This document shows, in pieces, positions 1 through 5,680 of a stretch of DNA of 9,147 nucleotides. The notes under the pieces are model-generated. The model made no database searches. It was not told the origin of the DNA and was given only the letters and a program-made list of their open reading frames with translations. The stretch comes from an uncultured Victivallales bacterium (GTDB lineage Bacteria; Verrucomicrobiota; Lentisphaeria; Oligosphaerales; JAFGRS01): positions 1-9,147 of the forward strand of contig CAILKC010000297.1 in NCBI GenBank assembly GCA_903834675.1, given 5' to 3'. Position numbers and translations under genes: made by a program. The stretch's first letter is position 1; each line of letters begins with the position of its first letter.

Positions 1-63
1 CTCGGTGCGAAGGTAGGGTAGATGGCTCGCCCCTACAGGGCTCAAACCCATAACCATTCTATT

Positions 64-109
64 CCCAGGGCGTTGCCCTGGGCTGGTATGGCAGCGCGCC
101 TTCAGCGCT
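64..109. repeat. REP-like double-hairpin intergenic element
   Basis: Two consecutive inverted repeats are visible. The first is CCCAGGGC / GCCCTGGG (64-71 and 75-82), an 8-bp perfect stem with a 3-base loop. The second is AGCGC / GCGCT (93-97 and 105-109) with a 7-base loop. This arrangement resembles the short palindromic intergenic repeats that occur in many copies in planctomycete-like and related genomes; that comparison is from memory and was not searched. The element overlaps the stop codon of the gene to its right (102-104). The adjoining bases 1-60 hold another possible stem, GTAGGG / CCCTAC, around 13-41, and may belong to the same or a neighbouring repeat. Confidence 0.6.
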
Positions 110-1202
110 TCAGACGGACTCTCTTATTGCACAGGTCGAAATCTTTCTGGCCGCCGACCGTCTGCAGGGCCACGGGACTCCCGACATAGGTGCCGAGACG
201 GGCCCGGAATGAGAGTTGGTAGCCATTCAGCTCGACCGCCTGCGGAAAGTGCAGGCGGTACGGCAGCCCGAGCGTGCCGTCGGCCTGGGACGTGACCTGC
301 TCGACGAAGCGCATCTCCGCGCCGTTGTTGCCAGGCGCTTCCAGGCCCCCTTGGATGACCTGGTTGCGGTCACCGCCAGACCCCTGGGTGCGAGCGCTGC
401 TCTGGCTGGCGTAGGACCACCCCAGACCATGGATGGCCAGTTCGGCCGAGAGGTTCGAGGTGCGACCGTGCAGCACCGTGAGCTGTCCCTCGGGGCGCAG
501 CAGTGCGTACGGCTTGCCAGCGTCAAACTGCAGCGGCGGGTTCACGGCCTGAATCACGGCGTCAACCTCCCGGGTCGGCACGATGCTGACGCGGAACCCC
601 CGCGTCGCCGTCAGTCCGGGGACCACGTGACCCTGTTGCCAGAGATGAAAACGGACCTCATAGCGGTCACCGTTGGTCGGGCGGCCAGGGCGCACCAGCA
701 CCAGCCCGCTGTCCGCCGCGGCAATGACCAGCGAACGGAGGCCATCCAACTCGACGGCGAAGCCGGTGGCGACGCCCGAGAGATCGGCTTCGGCCGTGCC
801 CCGCGGCAGGGCTTTCGCGGTCGCGTTGTAGGGCAGACGGGCCGGCCGGCCCTCGAATGACGCACAGGGCAGATAGAACGAGACGTAGGCCCCCTGGATA
901 TCGGTCTCCTCGGTGAAGCGCTCGGTGCAGGTGATCTCGACTCCTGTCGCGGTCGAGGTGGCGGAGACGGAGTAGGCCAGGGCCCCTTTGCAGTTCGACG
1001 GCAGCGCTAGCTCCCCCGTCACGGTCCCCTCATGGCGTTCGCTACGCACGCTGCCGGCAGCCGCGCTGGCGTAGGACCAGTTGGGGCCATGCACGCCCAC
1101 ATCCATCTGCACCCCGGCCAGTTCACCGCCGAAGCGAAGCACACCCCGGTCGTCCATTTCCAGCGCCAGCGGAGCCGCGCTCAAGGCCCCGCCGACAAGC
1201 AT
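102..1202 (-). CDS. Predicted exported protein with two repeated beta-rich domains
   Basis: Function unknown. From the ATG at 1202 the product is 366 aa and begins with a short hydrophobic stretch (MLVGGALSAAPLAL) that may be a signal peptide. It lacks the usual positive n-region, so the true start could lie further upstream at a non-ATG codon. The reading frame stays open to 1337, but that extension crosses the palindrome at 1283-1330 and does not look coding. Two diverged copies of one domain are visible, at about residues 16-123 and 234-345. Each has the pattern HG-x2-WSYAS (WSYAS at 42-46 and 262-266), then a G-x-L-x-x-P segment and a closing (Y/Q)-x-SF strand followed by G-x-P-(A/V)-x-L. 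The composition (many beta-branched residues, no catalytic signature) fits a beta-sandwich surface or carbohydrate-associated protein; this is inference. The C-terminus ends in a basic tail about 20 residues after copy 2 and is encoded partly by the repeat element, so the gene could be truncated. It is separated by about 200 bases from the gene upstream. Confidence 0.6.
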   Translation of the reverse strand: MLVGGALSAAPLALEMDDRGVLRFGGELAGVQMDVGVHGPNWSYASAAAGSVRSERHEGTVTGELALPSNCKGALAYSVSATSTATGVEITCTERFTEETDIQGAYVSFYLPCASFEGRPARLPYNATAKALPRGTAEADLSGVATGFAVELDGLRSLVIAAADSGLVLVRPGRPTNGDRYEVRFHLWQQGHVVPGLTATRGFRVSIVPTREVDAVIQAVNPPLQFDAGKPYALLRPEGQLTVLHGRTSNLSAELAIHGLGWSYASQSSARTQGSGGDRNQVIQGGLEAPGNNGAEMRFVEQVTSQADGTLGLPYRLHFPQAVELNGYQLSFRARLGTYVGSPVALQTVGGQKDFDLCNKRVRLKR

Positions 1203-1282
1203 CGCATAGACGCCCTGACGTGATGGCAGGCAAGCGGACGCACAACCACAAGGGCGTGGTGACGTATCGTCTCGACGTGAAT

Positions 1283-1330
1283 GGGCGCAGGTCAGTTTAT
1301 GGTGCGCGCACCATAAACTGACTTGCGCCC
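1283..1330. repeat. 48-bp near-perfect palindrome
   Basis: Bases 1291-1322 form an uninterrupted 32-bp perfect palindrome (arm GTCAGTTTATGGTGCG) centred between 1306 and 1307. It extends to 1283-1330 with a single mismatch, 1290 G against 1323 T, which would be a G-U pair in RNA. No T-tract follows on the minus strand, so it is not a typical intrinsic terminator. It lies between the stop of the URO-D-like gene (1405) and the likely start of the exported protein (1202). It could be a dispersed repeat, a protein-binding site, or a rho-dependent or hairpin-only 3' end. Confidence 0.85.
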
Positions 1331-1404
1331 TCTCCAAACCTCGGAATGGCGCCGCAGCCTGGCCTGAGGCGGCCTCAATTCAACCACGCCTGATGGGCCG
1401 GCGC

Positions 1405-2511
1405 TCAGCGGGGGCACGGTGGGTACGTCTCGATCAGGTGGTGCAAGCGTTCGCAGAAGTAGCGGTAGTTGTCCCACGAGACGTCGGGCGGCACGAAGTG
1501 GTCCACGGCGGGAAGGTAGCGGCCGCTTTGCAGCATGAAGGGGATCTTGCGCAGTTCGTCGTCGATGGCGGCACGGCCCAGGGCCAGGGCGTACTTGTTG
1601 ATGCCACCGATCATCTGCAGCGTGGGGTACTGGCGCCGGACGGCGGTGATGTCCAGACCCATCTGCGTCTCCCAGGGGAACAGGCAGGTCACGCCACCCT
1701 CGAGCCAGGCGTCGACCAGCAGGCGCGGATCGCCATCGCTATCGACCATGATGATGTCGATCCCCGCCTCCCGCAGGGCGGCAGTGAAGCGCTGGTAGCG
1801 CGGCACCAGAAAGCGGCGGAACAACTCTGGACTGATCAACGGGCCGGTCTTGAAGCACATGTCTTCCCAGATGAAAAAGACGTCCGCCGGGGCGGCGCGC
1901 AGGACGCCTGGGAAGAAGGCCACCCAGAGGTCGCAGAGCGTGTCCAGCATGTCCTCGATCAGCGCCGGATCGTCGTAGAAAGCGTAGGCGAGCGCTTCGT
2001 AGCCCATCAACTGACGCGGGCCGCCAAAGAAGCCGATGGGTAGGTCGCCAGCGTAGCACGGCTCGCTGCGAACGGCGTTCGCGGCGCAGTAGGCCTGCCA
2101 CCGGTCGGGCGGCGGCAGACGGCCGGGGGCGTCCAGGGCCAGGCGCGGTTTGACCTGCTCCCAGTCGGCCCGGTTCGAGACCAGGAAGGAGAGGAACTCG
2201 GGCATGGAGCCGCGGTCCTTGCGCTCCCGTTGACGCACGCCGAACGAATCGACGATGATCTGGGTCTCGCCTTCGTCCGCTAGTACCCGCGGCTCGATGC
2301 CGGGGCAGAGAAAGGCGTTGGCCGGATGGCGGTGGCGCAGGTCCCCCTCGAAGCCGCAGAGCCGCATCCAATCGGCGTCGGCCGGCAGGCCTTCACGGCG
2401 CCAGCGCTGCAGCGTCTCCGGCCAGGGGCCGAAGCAGGGAAAGAAGGGCGCGCGGTCCACGGGCTGGCCGCGCATCAGCTTGAGGAAGCGGTCGCGGTTG
2501 GTCAGGGTCAT
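1405..2511 (-). CDS. Uroporphyrinogen decarboxylase-family (URO-D) protein, not HemE
   Basis: A 368-aa protein of the URO-D superfamily, which includes HemE and corrinoid-dependent methyltransferases such as MtaA and CmuA. The N-terminus has the family pattern NRDRFLKLMRGQPVDRAPF (residues 5-23). The central strand IDIIMVDSDGD (251-261) is followed by the LFPWE segment (277-281), then GGINK (302-306) and a GRYLPAVDHFVPPDVSWDNY block (330-349). HemE's substrate-binding MRQAGRY signature after the PVDR region is absent, so a role in haem synthesis is unlikely. The His-x-Cys zinc motif of MtaA-type methyltransferases is also missing; D257-S-D259 stands at the corresponding strand end. The paralogues of this style I know of are uncharacterised and often abundant in PVC-type genomes, and are presumed to be methyltransferases or demethylases; the substrate cannot be told. 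The ATG at 2511 lies 15 bases after the lpxA stop, which indicates co-transcription, with only a weak ribosome binding site. Confidence 0.88.
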   Translation of the reverse strand: MTLTNRDRFLKLMRGQPVDRAPFFPCFGPWPETLQRWRREGLPADADWMRLCGFEGDLRHRHPANAFLCPGIEPRVLADEGETQIIVDSFGVRQRERKDRGSMPEFLSFLVSNRADWEQVKPRLALDAPGRLPPPDRWQAYCAANAVRSEPCYAGDLPIGFFGGPRQLMGYEALAYAFYDDPALIEDMLDTLCDLWVAFFPGVLRAAPADVFFIWEDMCFKTGPLISPELFRRFLVPRYQRFTAALREAGIDIIMVDSDGDPRLLVDAWLEGGVTCLFPWETQMGLDITAVRRQYPTLQMIGGINKYALALGRAAIDDELRKIPFMLQSGRYLPAVDHFVPPDVSWDNYRYFCERLHHLIETYPPCPR

Positions 2512-2526
2512 TGGCGACGCTCGGAA

Positions 2527-3327
2527 TCACTCCTCGGCCGTCTTGCGAGCTTTGGTCATGTGACCGGGAGAGATGCCCCGCTTGGTGCTCTCGACGAAAG
2601 TGATGAACTCCGCCACCTCGGGACACGGGGTCGTCGACCGCCGAATCTCCTCGATGGCATTGACGCGGTTCAAGCCCATGAAGAAGTAGATCTTGATCGC
2701 GTTGCGGACCGCCGAGCGCGCTTTCTCGTCCAGGCCGGAGCGGCGCAGACCTACCGCGTTGGGTCCCTGAATCTGCTCCCACTGCAGCATGCAGAACGGC
2801 GGGATGTCCTGACCAATGCCGTTACCACCGCCGATCATGGCCACGCGACCGACGCGGACGAACTGATGGATCATCACTCCGCCGCTGATGAAGGCGCGCG
2901 GCCCCACCTCCACATGTCCGGCCAGCAGGGTTCCGTTGGCGATGACCACCTGGTCGCCGATGTGACAGTTGTGCCCGAGGTGGGCAAATGCCATCAGCAT
3001 CACCTGGTCGCCGACGACGGTGCGGCTGCCCTCCACGCTTCCCCGGTGTACCGTGACGTACTCGCGGATGACGCACCCCTTGCCGATGTCCGTGTAGGTG
3101 ACAGCCCCGTCGTAGTGGAGATCCTGGGGCCTGTCCCCCACCACCGCGCCGGCATGGATGCGCGTGCCCGCACCGAGGGTCGTGTGTCCGCTGAGGTGAA
3201 CGTGAGGGCCGATGACGCACTGGTCACCGACACGCACATTCGCCTCGATAACCGTGTAGGGCCCGATGTCCACGGCGTTGCCCAACTCGGCTCCGGGTTC
3301 AATGACTGCCGTCGGGTGGATACTCAT
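2527..3327 (-). CDS. lpxA: LpxA, acyl-ACP:UDP-N-acetylglucosamine O-acyltransferase
   Basis: First committed step of lipid A synthesis: transfers a 3-hydroxyacyl chain from acyl carrier protein to the 3-OH of UDP-GlcNAc in the cytoplasm, acting as a trimer. The start MSIHPTAVIEPGAELG at 3327 gives 266 aa (E. coli 262) and matches the family N-terminus; an upstream ATG at 3372 would add 15 atypical residues. Hexapeptide repeats of the left-handed beta-helix run from about residue 5 to 170. The catalytic-site block AHLGHNCHIG is clear: H119 aligns with the catalytic His125 of E. coli, H116 with His122, H138 with His144 and H154 with His160. PQDLHY (67-72) corresponds to the NQDLKY region. G167 aligns with E. 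coli Gly173, the acyl-chain ruler residue, which suggests a long (about C14) chain; this last point is inference. The C-terminal helical domain (about 190-266) is present. The gene follows tyrS by 66 bases rather than lying in the usual lpxD-fabZ-lpxA-lpxB order. Confidence 0.96.
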   Translation of the reverse strand: MSIHPTAVIEPGAELGNAVDIGPYTVIEANVRVGDQCVIGPHVHLSGHTTLGAGTRIHAGAVVGDRPQDLHYDGAVTYTDIGKGCVIREYVTVHRGSVEGSRTVVGDQVMLMAFAHLGHNCHIGDQVVIANGTLLAGHVEVGPRAFISGGVMIHQFVRVGRVAMIGGGNGIGQDIPPFCMLQWEQIQGPNAVGLRRSGLDEKARSAVRNAIKIYFFMGLNRVNAIEEIRRSTTPCPEVAEFITFVESTKRGISPGHMTKARKTAEE

Positions 3328-3393
3328 GGTTACTCTCGCTTTCCGCCACGGCGGCCCGCCCCGGCGCGCCACGTCCTGCCCGTCCCACGGGCT

Positions 3394-4677
3394 TCACCCC
3401 TCGACCACGACCCGCCGACGATTCTTCTTCCCTGCACGCACGAAGAGTTCGCCCCCTCTCAGGTCCGCGTTCGTCACCACCTGTAGATCATCGGTGACGC
3501 GCGTATCGTTGAGGTAGCAACCGCCGCCCTGGATCAGGCGCCGTCCTTCGCCGTTGCTCTGCGCCAAACCCACCGCCACCAGCAACTTCACCACTGGCAT
3601 CCCTGACGCCACGTCGCCGACCGCCAAGACCTGCGTCGGGATGGACTCGGCGGCGGCGCCGGCCTGCACCTCGCAAATGCGGCTACTGGTCTCAACCTGC
3701 GCCGCGGCAGCGGCGAAGCCGAACTCGCCGCCGGCCGCGAGGTACGACTGCCGCGCCGCCTCAAAGCCGTGCGCCAGCAGCGTCGCTTCAAAGGCCAGAA
3801 TCTCCTTGGCCCGGTTGATGGCAGGCGCCGTGAGGGCGCCCAGGCGGCGCACCTCGACCATCGGTAGGGCCGTGAAGAAGGCCAGCAACCTGGGCACTTC
3901 CGCGTCCTCGACGTTGCGCCAGAACTGGTAGTAGTCGTACGCGGAGGTCCGTTCAAGGTCCAACCAGACGGCGCCGACTGCGGTCTTACCAAACTTTTCC
4001 CCGTCGCTCTTCAGCAGTAGCGGCAGTGTGGCCCCAAAGACCTCCTGGCCCAGCATGCGACGGGTCAGATCAACCCCGGCTACGATGTTCCCCCACTGGT
4101 CCTGGCCACCCAGTTGAAGCTCGCAGTTGTGGTCTCGCCTGAGGACATAGAAGTCGTACGCCTGCAAGAGCATGTAGTTGAACTCGAGAAAGGAAAGCCC
4201 CGCCTCGAGACGTATCTTCACCGACTCCGCGGCCAGCATGCGGTTGACGCTGAAGTGGCGCCCGATGTCCCGCAGAAACTCGATGTAGTTCAGCCCCCGC
4301 AACCAGGCCGCATTGTTGAGCAGGACCGCCCTCTCGTCGCTGCTGAAATCCAGAAACCGCGACAGTTGCGCCTTGAGGCTCTCAGCATTCGCGTCGATCT
4401 CCTCCAGGCTCAGCACCGGTCGTGCCTCGGTCTTGCCCGAGGGATCGCCGACCATCGCGGTGCCGCCGCCAACCAGCGCAATCACCCGATGACCGCACTG
4501 CTGCAGCCAGCGCATGGCCATCACCGGCAGCAGATGCCCGATGTGCAAACTTGACCCCGTCGGGTCGAAACCGACGTAGAAGGTCACGCAACGCTCATCC
4601 AGACAGCGCCGCAGAGACGCCGCATCGGTGAGCTGGTACAGAAAACCCCGCTCCGCGAGAATGTCTAACGCATTCAT
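3394..4677 (-). CDS. tyrS: Tyrosyl-tRNA synthetase
   Basis: Class I aminoacyl-tRNA synthetase that charges tRNA-Tyr with tyrosine in the cytoplasm. Of 427 aa from the ATG at 4677 (E. coli 424), it shows every family block: FYVGFDPTGSSLHIGHL with the HIGH motif at residues 45-48, GGGTAMVGDPSGK (70-82), the tyrosine/tRNA pocket region NYMLLQAYDFYVL (167-179), GGQDQWGNI (190-198) and the KMSKS-type loop KFGKT (228-232), which is the usual bacterial TyrS form. A C-terminal S4-type RNA-binding domain (about 360-427) begins MPVVKLLVAVGL and ends in a basic KKNRRR tail. The frame is open to 4800, but the extra stretch runs through the rplU terminator hairpin. The ATG at 4677 has a GGTGGT sequence just upstream and a normal N-terminus, so it was chosen. 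tyrS probably leads a tyrS-lpxA-URO-D transcript. Confidence 0.97.
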   Translation of the reverse strand: MNALDILAERGFLYQLTDAASLRRCLDERCVTFYVGFDPTGSSLHIGHLLPVMAMRWLQQCGHRVIALVGGGTAMVGDPSGKTEARPVLSLEEIDANAESLKAQLSRFLDFSSDERAVLLNNAAWLRGLNYIEFLRDIGRHFSVNRMLAAESVKIRLEAGLSFLEFNYMLLQAYDFYVLRRDHNCELQLGGQDQWGNIVAGVDLTRRMLGQEVFGATLPLLLKSDGEKFGKTAVGAVWLDLERTSAYDYYQFWRNVEDAEVPRLLAFFTALPMVEVRRLGALTAPAINRAKEILAFEATLLAHGFEAARQSYLAAGGEFGFAAAAAQVETSSRICEVQAGAAAESIPTQVLAVGDVASGMPVVKLLVAVGLAQSNGEGRRLIQGGGCYLNDTRVTDDLQVVTNADLRGGELFVRAGKKNRRRVVVEG

Positions 4678-4679
4678 AT

Positions 4680-4732
4680 GACCACCACTGGTCGGCCCAT
4701 CCCGACTTCCGGCGGCGGGCACCCCCGCCGCC
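4680..4732 (-). promoter_or_regulatory. tyrS leader with two hairpins
   Basis: Upstream of tyrS lies a 9-bp perfect GC-only stem, GGCGGCGGG / CCCGCCGCC (4711-4719 and 4724-4732), with a 4-base loop. A smaller GACCA / TGGTC stem (4680-4684 and 4689-4693) has the tyrS ribosome-binding region in its loop and arm. No clear -35/-10 pair is visible between the rplU terminator and tyrS. The hairpins could affect tyrS translation or act in read-through control, but no T-box or other known leader motif is recognisable, so this is only a structural observation. Confidence 0.35.
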
Positions 4733-4735
4733 CCC

Positions 4736-4771
4736 AGAAAACAAACATGGAGCGCCATACTGCGCTCCATG
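4736..4771 (-). terminator. Rho-independent terminator after rplU
   Basis: On the minus strand a perfect 10-bp stem, CATGGAGCGC / GCGCTCCATG (4771-4762 and 4755-4746), with a 6-base loop, is followed at once by TTTGTTTTCT (4745-4736). This is the classic stem plus U-tract. It lies about 90 bases after the rplU stop and 59 bases before the tyrS start, so it should end the rplU transcript. Confidence 0.85.
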
Positions 4772-4861
4772 GGTATCGCCAACTCGGCCGGTAATCTCAC
4801 CCCGGGACACTGCCGCCAACCCCGCTTGCGGACAGCATCCCCCGCGTCTCAGGCAGCCCCC

Positions 4862-5179
4862 TCAGGCCAGGACAATGTCCTTGACCGTGACCCGGGTCAG
4901 CTCCTGGCGATGACCCTGCTTCCGGCGATAGCGTTTGCGGCGTTTCATCTTGAACACCACGATCTTCTTGCCGCGCAGGTGCTCCCCAATCTCCAAGGAT
5001 ACCTTCACGCCGGGAACCGTGGGTCGGCCGATCGTAACGGCCCCGTCCTGGTTCACCAGCAGAACCGCATCCTCCAGCACCACGGTTTGACCGGGTTCAC
5101 CCGTGAGACGGTCTAGGTCCAGAACCGCCCCGGGCTCAACCCTGTATTGCTTTCCACAGGCCCTGATGATCGCGTACAT
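4862..5179 (-). CDS. rplU: 50S ribosomal protein bL21
   Basis: Structural protein of the large ribosomal subunit that binds 23S rRNA. It has 105 aa from the ATG at 5179 (E. coli 103). The N-terminus MYAIIRACGKQYRVEPG and the C-terminal signature VFKMKRRKRYRRKQGHRQ followed by ELTRVTV are diagnostic. The start is supported by GGAG at 5187-5190, 7 bases upstream; in-frame upstream codons to 5263 do not match the family. rplU is normally followed immediately by rpmA (bL27). Here only about 90 bases separate its stop from a terminator, too few for rpmA, so the pair is split in this genome. Confidence 0.97.
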   Translation of the reverse strand: MYAIIRACGKQYRVEPGAVLDLDRLTGEPGQTVVLEDAVLLVNQDGAVTIGRPTVPGVKVSLEIGEHLRGKKIVVFKMKRRKRYRRKQGHRQELTRVTVKDIVLA

Positions 5180-5186
5180 CGCTTCG

Positions 5187-5190
5187 CTCC
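5187..5190 (-). promoter_or_regulatory. Ribosome binding site of rplU
   Basis: GGAG on the minus strand, 7 bases before the ATG at 5179. It decides between this start and the in-frame codons upstream. Confidence 0.7.
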
Positions 5191-5263
5191 ACATTGCTTC
5201 GGCATCCCGCCGGGACACCCAAGACGGCCCAAGCGGGCATACGGCACTCCACAAAAGTGACAA

Positions 5264-5291
5264 AACTTAGCCCCGGACTTAGAGAATGCAA
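5264..5291 (-). promoter_or_regulatory. Weak candidate promoter of rplU
   Basis: On the minus strand TTGCAT (5291-5286) and TAAGTT (5269-5264) are separated by 16 bases, in a locally AT-richer patch about 85 bases before the rplU start. The -10 match is poor (3 of 6), and the promoter consensus of this organism is unknown. Confidence 0.2.
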
Positions 5292-5342
5292 CACCTGTGG
5301 CAAATTCGACGCAACCCCGCGGTCGAGGCGGCTGGACTCGTC

Positions 5343-5399
5343 GGGTCGGGTCGGCATCGGGGTCGCTATCGCCGTCGATCCCGATGCCGAAACCGACCC
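5343..5399. repeat. Long imperfect inverted repeat in a TCGG-rich tract
   Basis: The left arm (5343-5361, GGGTCGGGTCGGCATCGGG) and the reverse complement of the right arm (5380-5399) agree throughout except for one G replaced by TT. The loop is 18 bases and can be closed further by three to four pairs. The tract is built of near-periodic GTCGG/ATCGG hexamer-like units; translated on the minus strand it gives an alternating Gly/Ile/Asp run, a sign of simple-sequence rather than protein-coding DNA. Confidence 0.6.
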
Positions 5400-5548
5400 C
5401 AAAGGCGGCGGAAACGACGCCCTGACTGCCTCCACCAATCTTCACTGGGCATTGCCATTCGACGCCATGGGGCAGAAGGCGTGAAGAGATACCGCCGACC
5501 TCCACGCACTGCGGGCGGACCGGTGGGGCCGGGCTGGCGTCTCCCTTC

Positions 5549-5574
5549 CGCCTGGCGTCCGACGGCGCCAGGCG
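5549..5574. repeat. 9-bp perfect hairpin
   Basis: CGCCTGGCG / CGCCAGGCG (5549-5557 and 5566-5574) with an 8-base loop. A further pair CTCCACGC (5500-5507) and GCGTGGAG (5572-5579) could form a competing outer stem. No T-tract follows on the minus strand. It is perhaps the 3' end of the sialidase-like transcript or a repeat unit. Confidence 0.5.
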
Positions 5575-5680
5575 TGGAGCAGCGGTCGGCCGCGACCGTC
5601 CCCGGGCCGTCCCGAACGGGTTTCACGGGCTTGCGTGGCGAGAGAAGGAGACGGCGGAAGTCCTGCCTTCCGGCGTGATG

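Larger units (their letters stand above)
5264..5680. other. Non-coding spacer with strong hairpins
   Basis: More than 400 bases between the sialidase-like gene and the rplU leader without a convincing gene. Open frames here are low-complexity and arginine- or glycine-rich, with no domain, no good ribosome binding site and no consistent codon pattern. The stretch holds a long inverted repeat at 5343-5399, a 9-bp hairpin at 5549-5574, and a weaker CGGAAG / CTTCCG stem (5655-5660 and 5667-5672) just after the sialidase-like stop. That last stem is followed on the minus strand by pyrimidine-rich sequence and could be a poor terminator. Confidence 0.6.

Noticed and set aside
1283..1330. Intrinsic terminator of the URO-D-like gene
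   Set aside because: The stem is strong, but no T-tract follows on the minus strand and it lies 75 bases past the stop; kept as an unexplained palindrome.
1203..1337. N-terminal extension of the exported protein frame to an ATG at 1337
   Set aside because: It runs through the 48-bp palindrome, reads as Cys/His/Arg-rich non-signal sequence, and lies before the only plausible hydrophobic leader.
1405..2511. hemE (haem biosynthesis) for the URO-D gene
   Set aside because: The HemE substrate-binding signature MRQAGRY is missing and the C-terminal half follows the uncharacterised methyltransferase-like branch.
2326..3486. Long plus-strand frame opposite lpxA
   Set aside because: It is the antisense of lpxA and of the start of the URO-D gene; His/Asp/Val-rich shadow with no family features.
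4678..4800. Longer tyrS starting at 4800
   Set aside because: The added codons encode the rplU terminator hairpin and have no counterpart in TyrS proteins.
5113..5505. Minus-strand frame with a CHFCG motif and a Gly/Ile/Asp run upstream of rplU
   Set aside because: It overlaps the rplU start in another frame, and the run comes from the TCGG-type simple repeat; there is no domain and no ribosome binding site.
5286..5678. Plus-strand arginine-rich frame in the spacer
   Set aside because: Arg/Pro-rich composition is typical of a non-coding frame in GC-rich DNA; no start signal or recognisable family.
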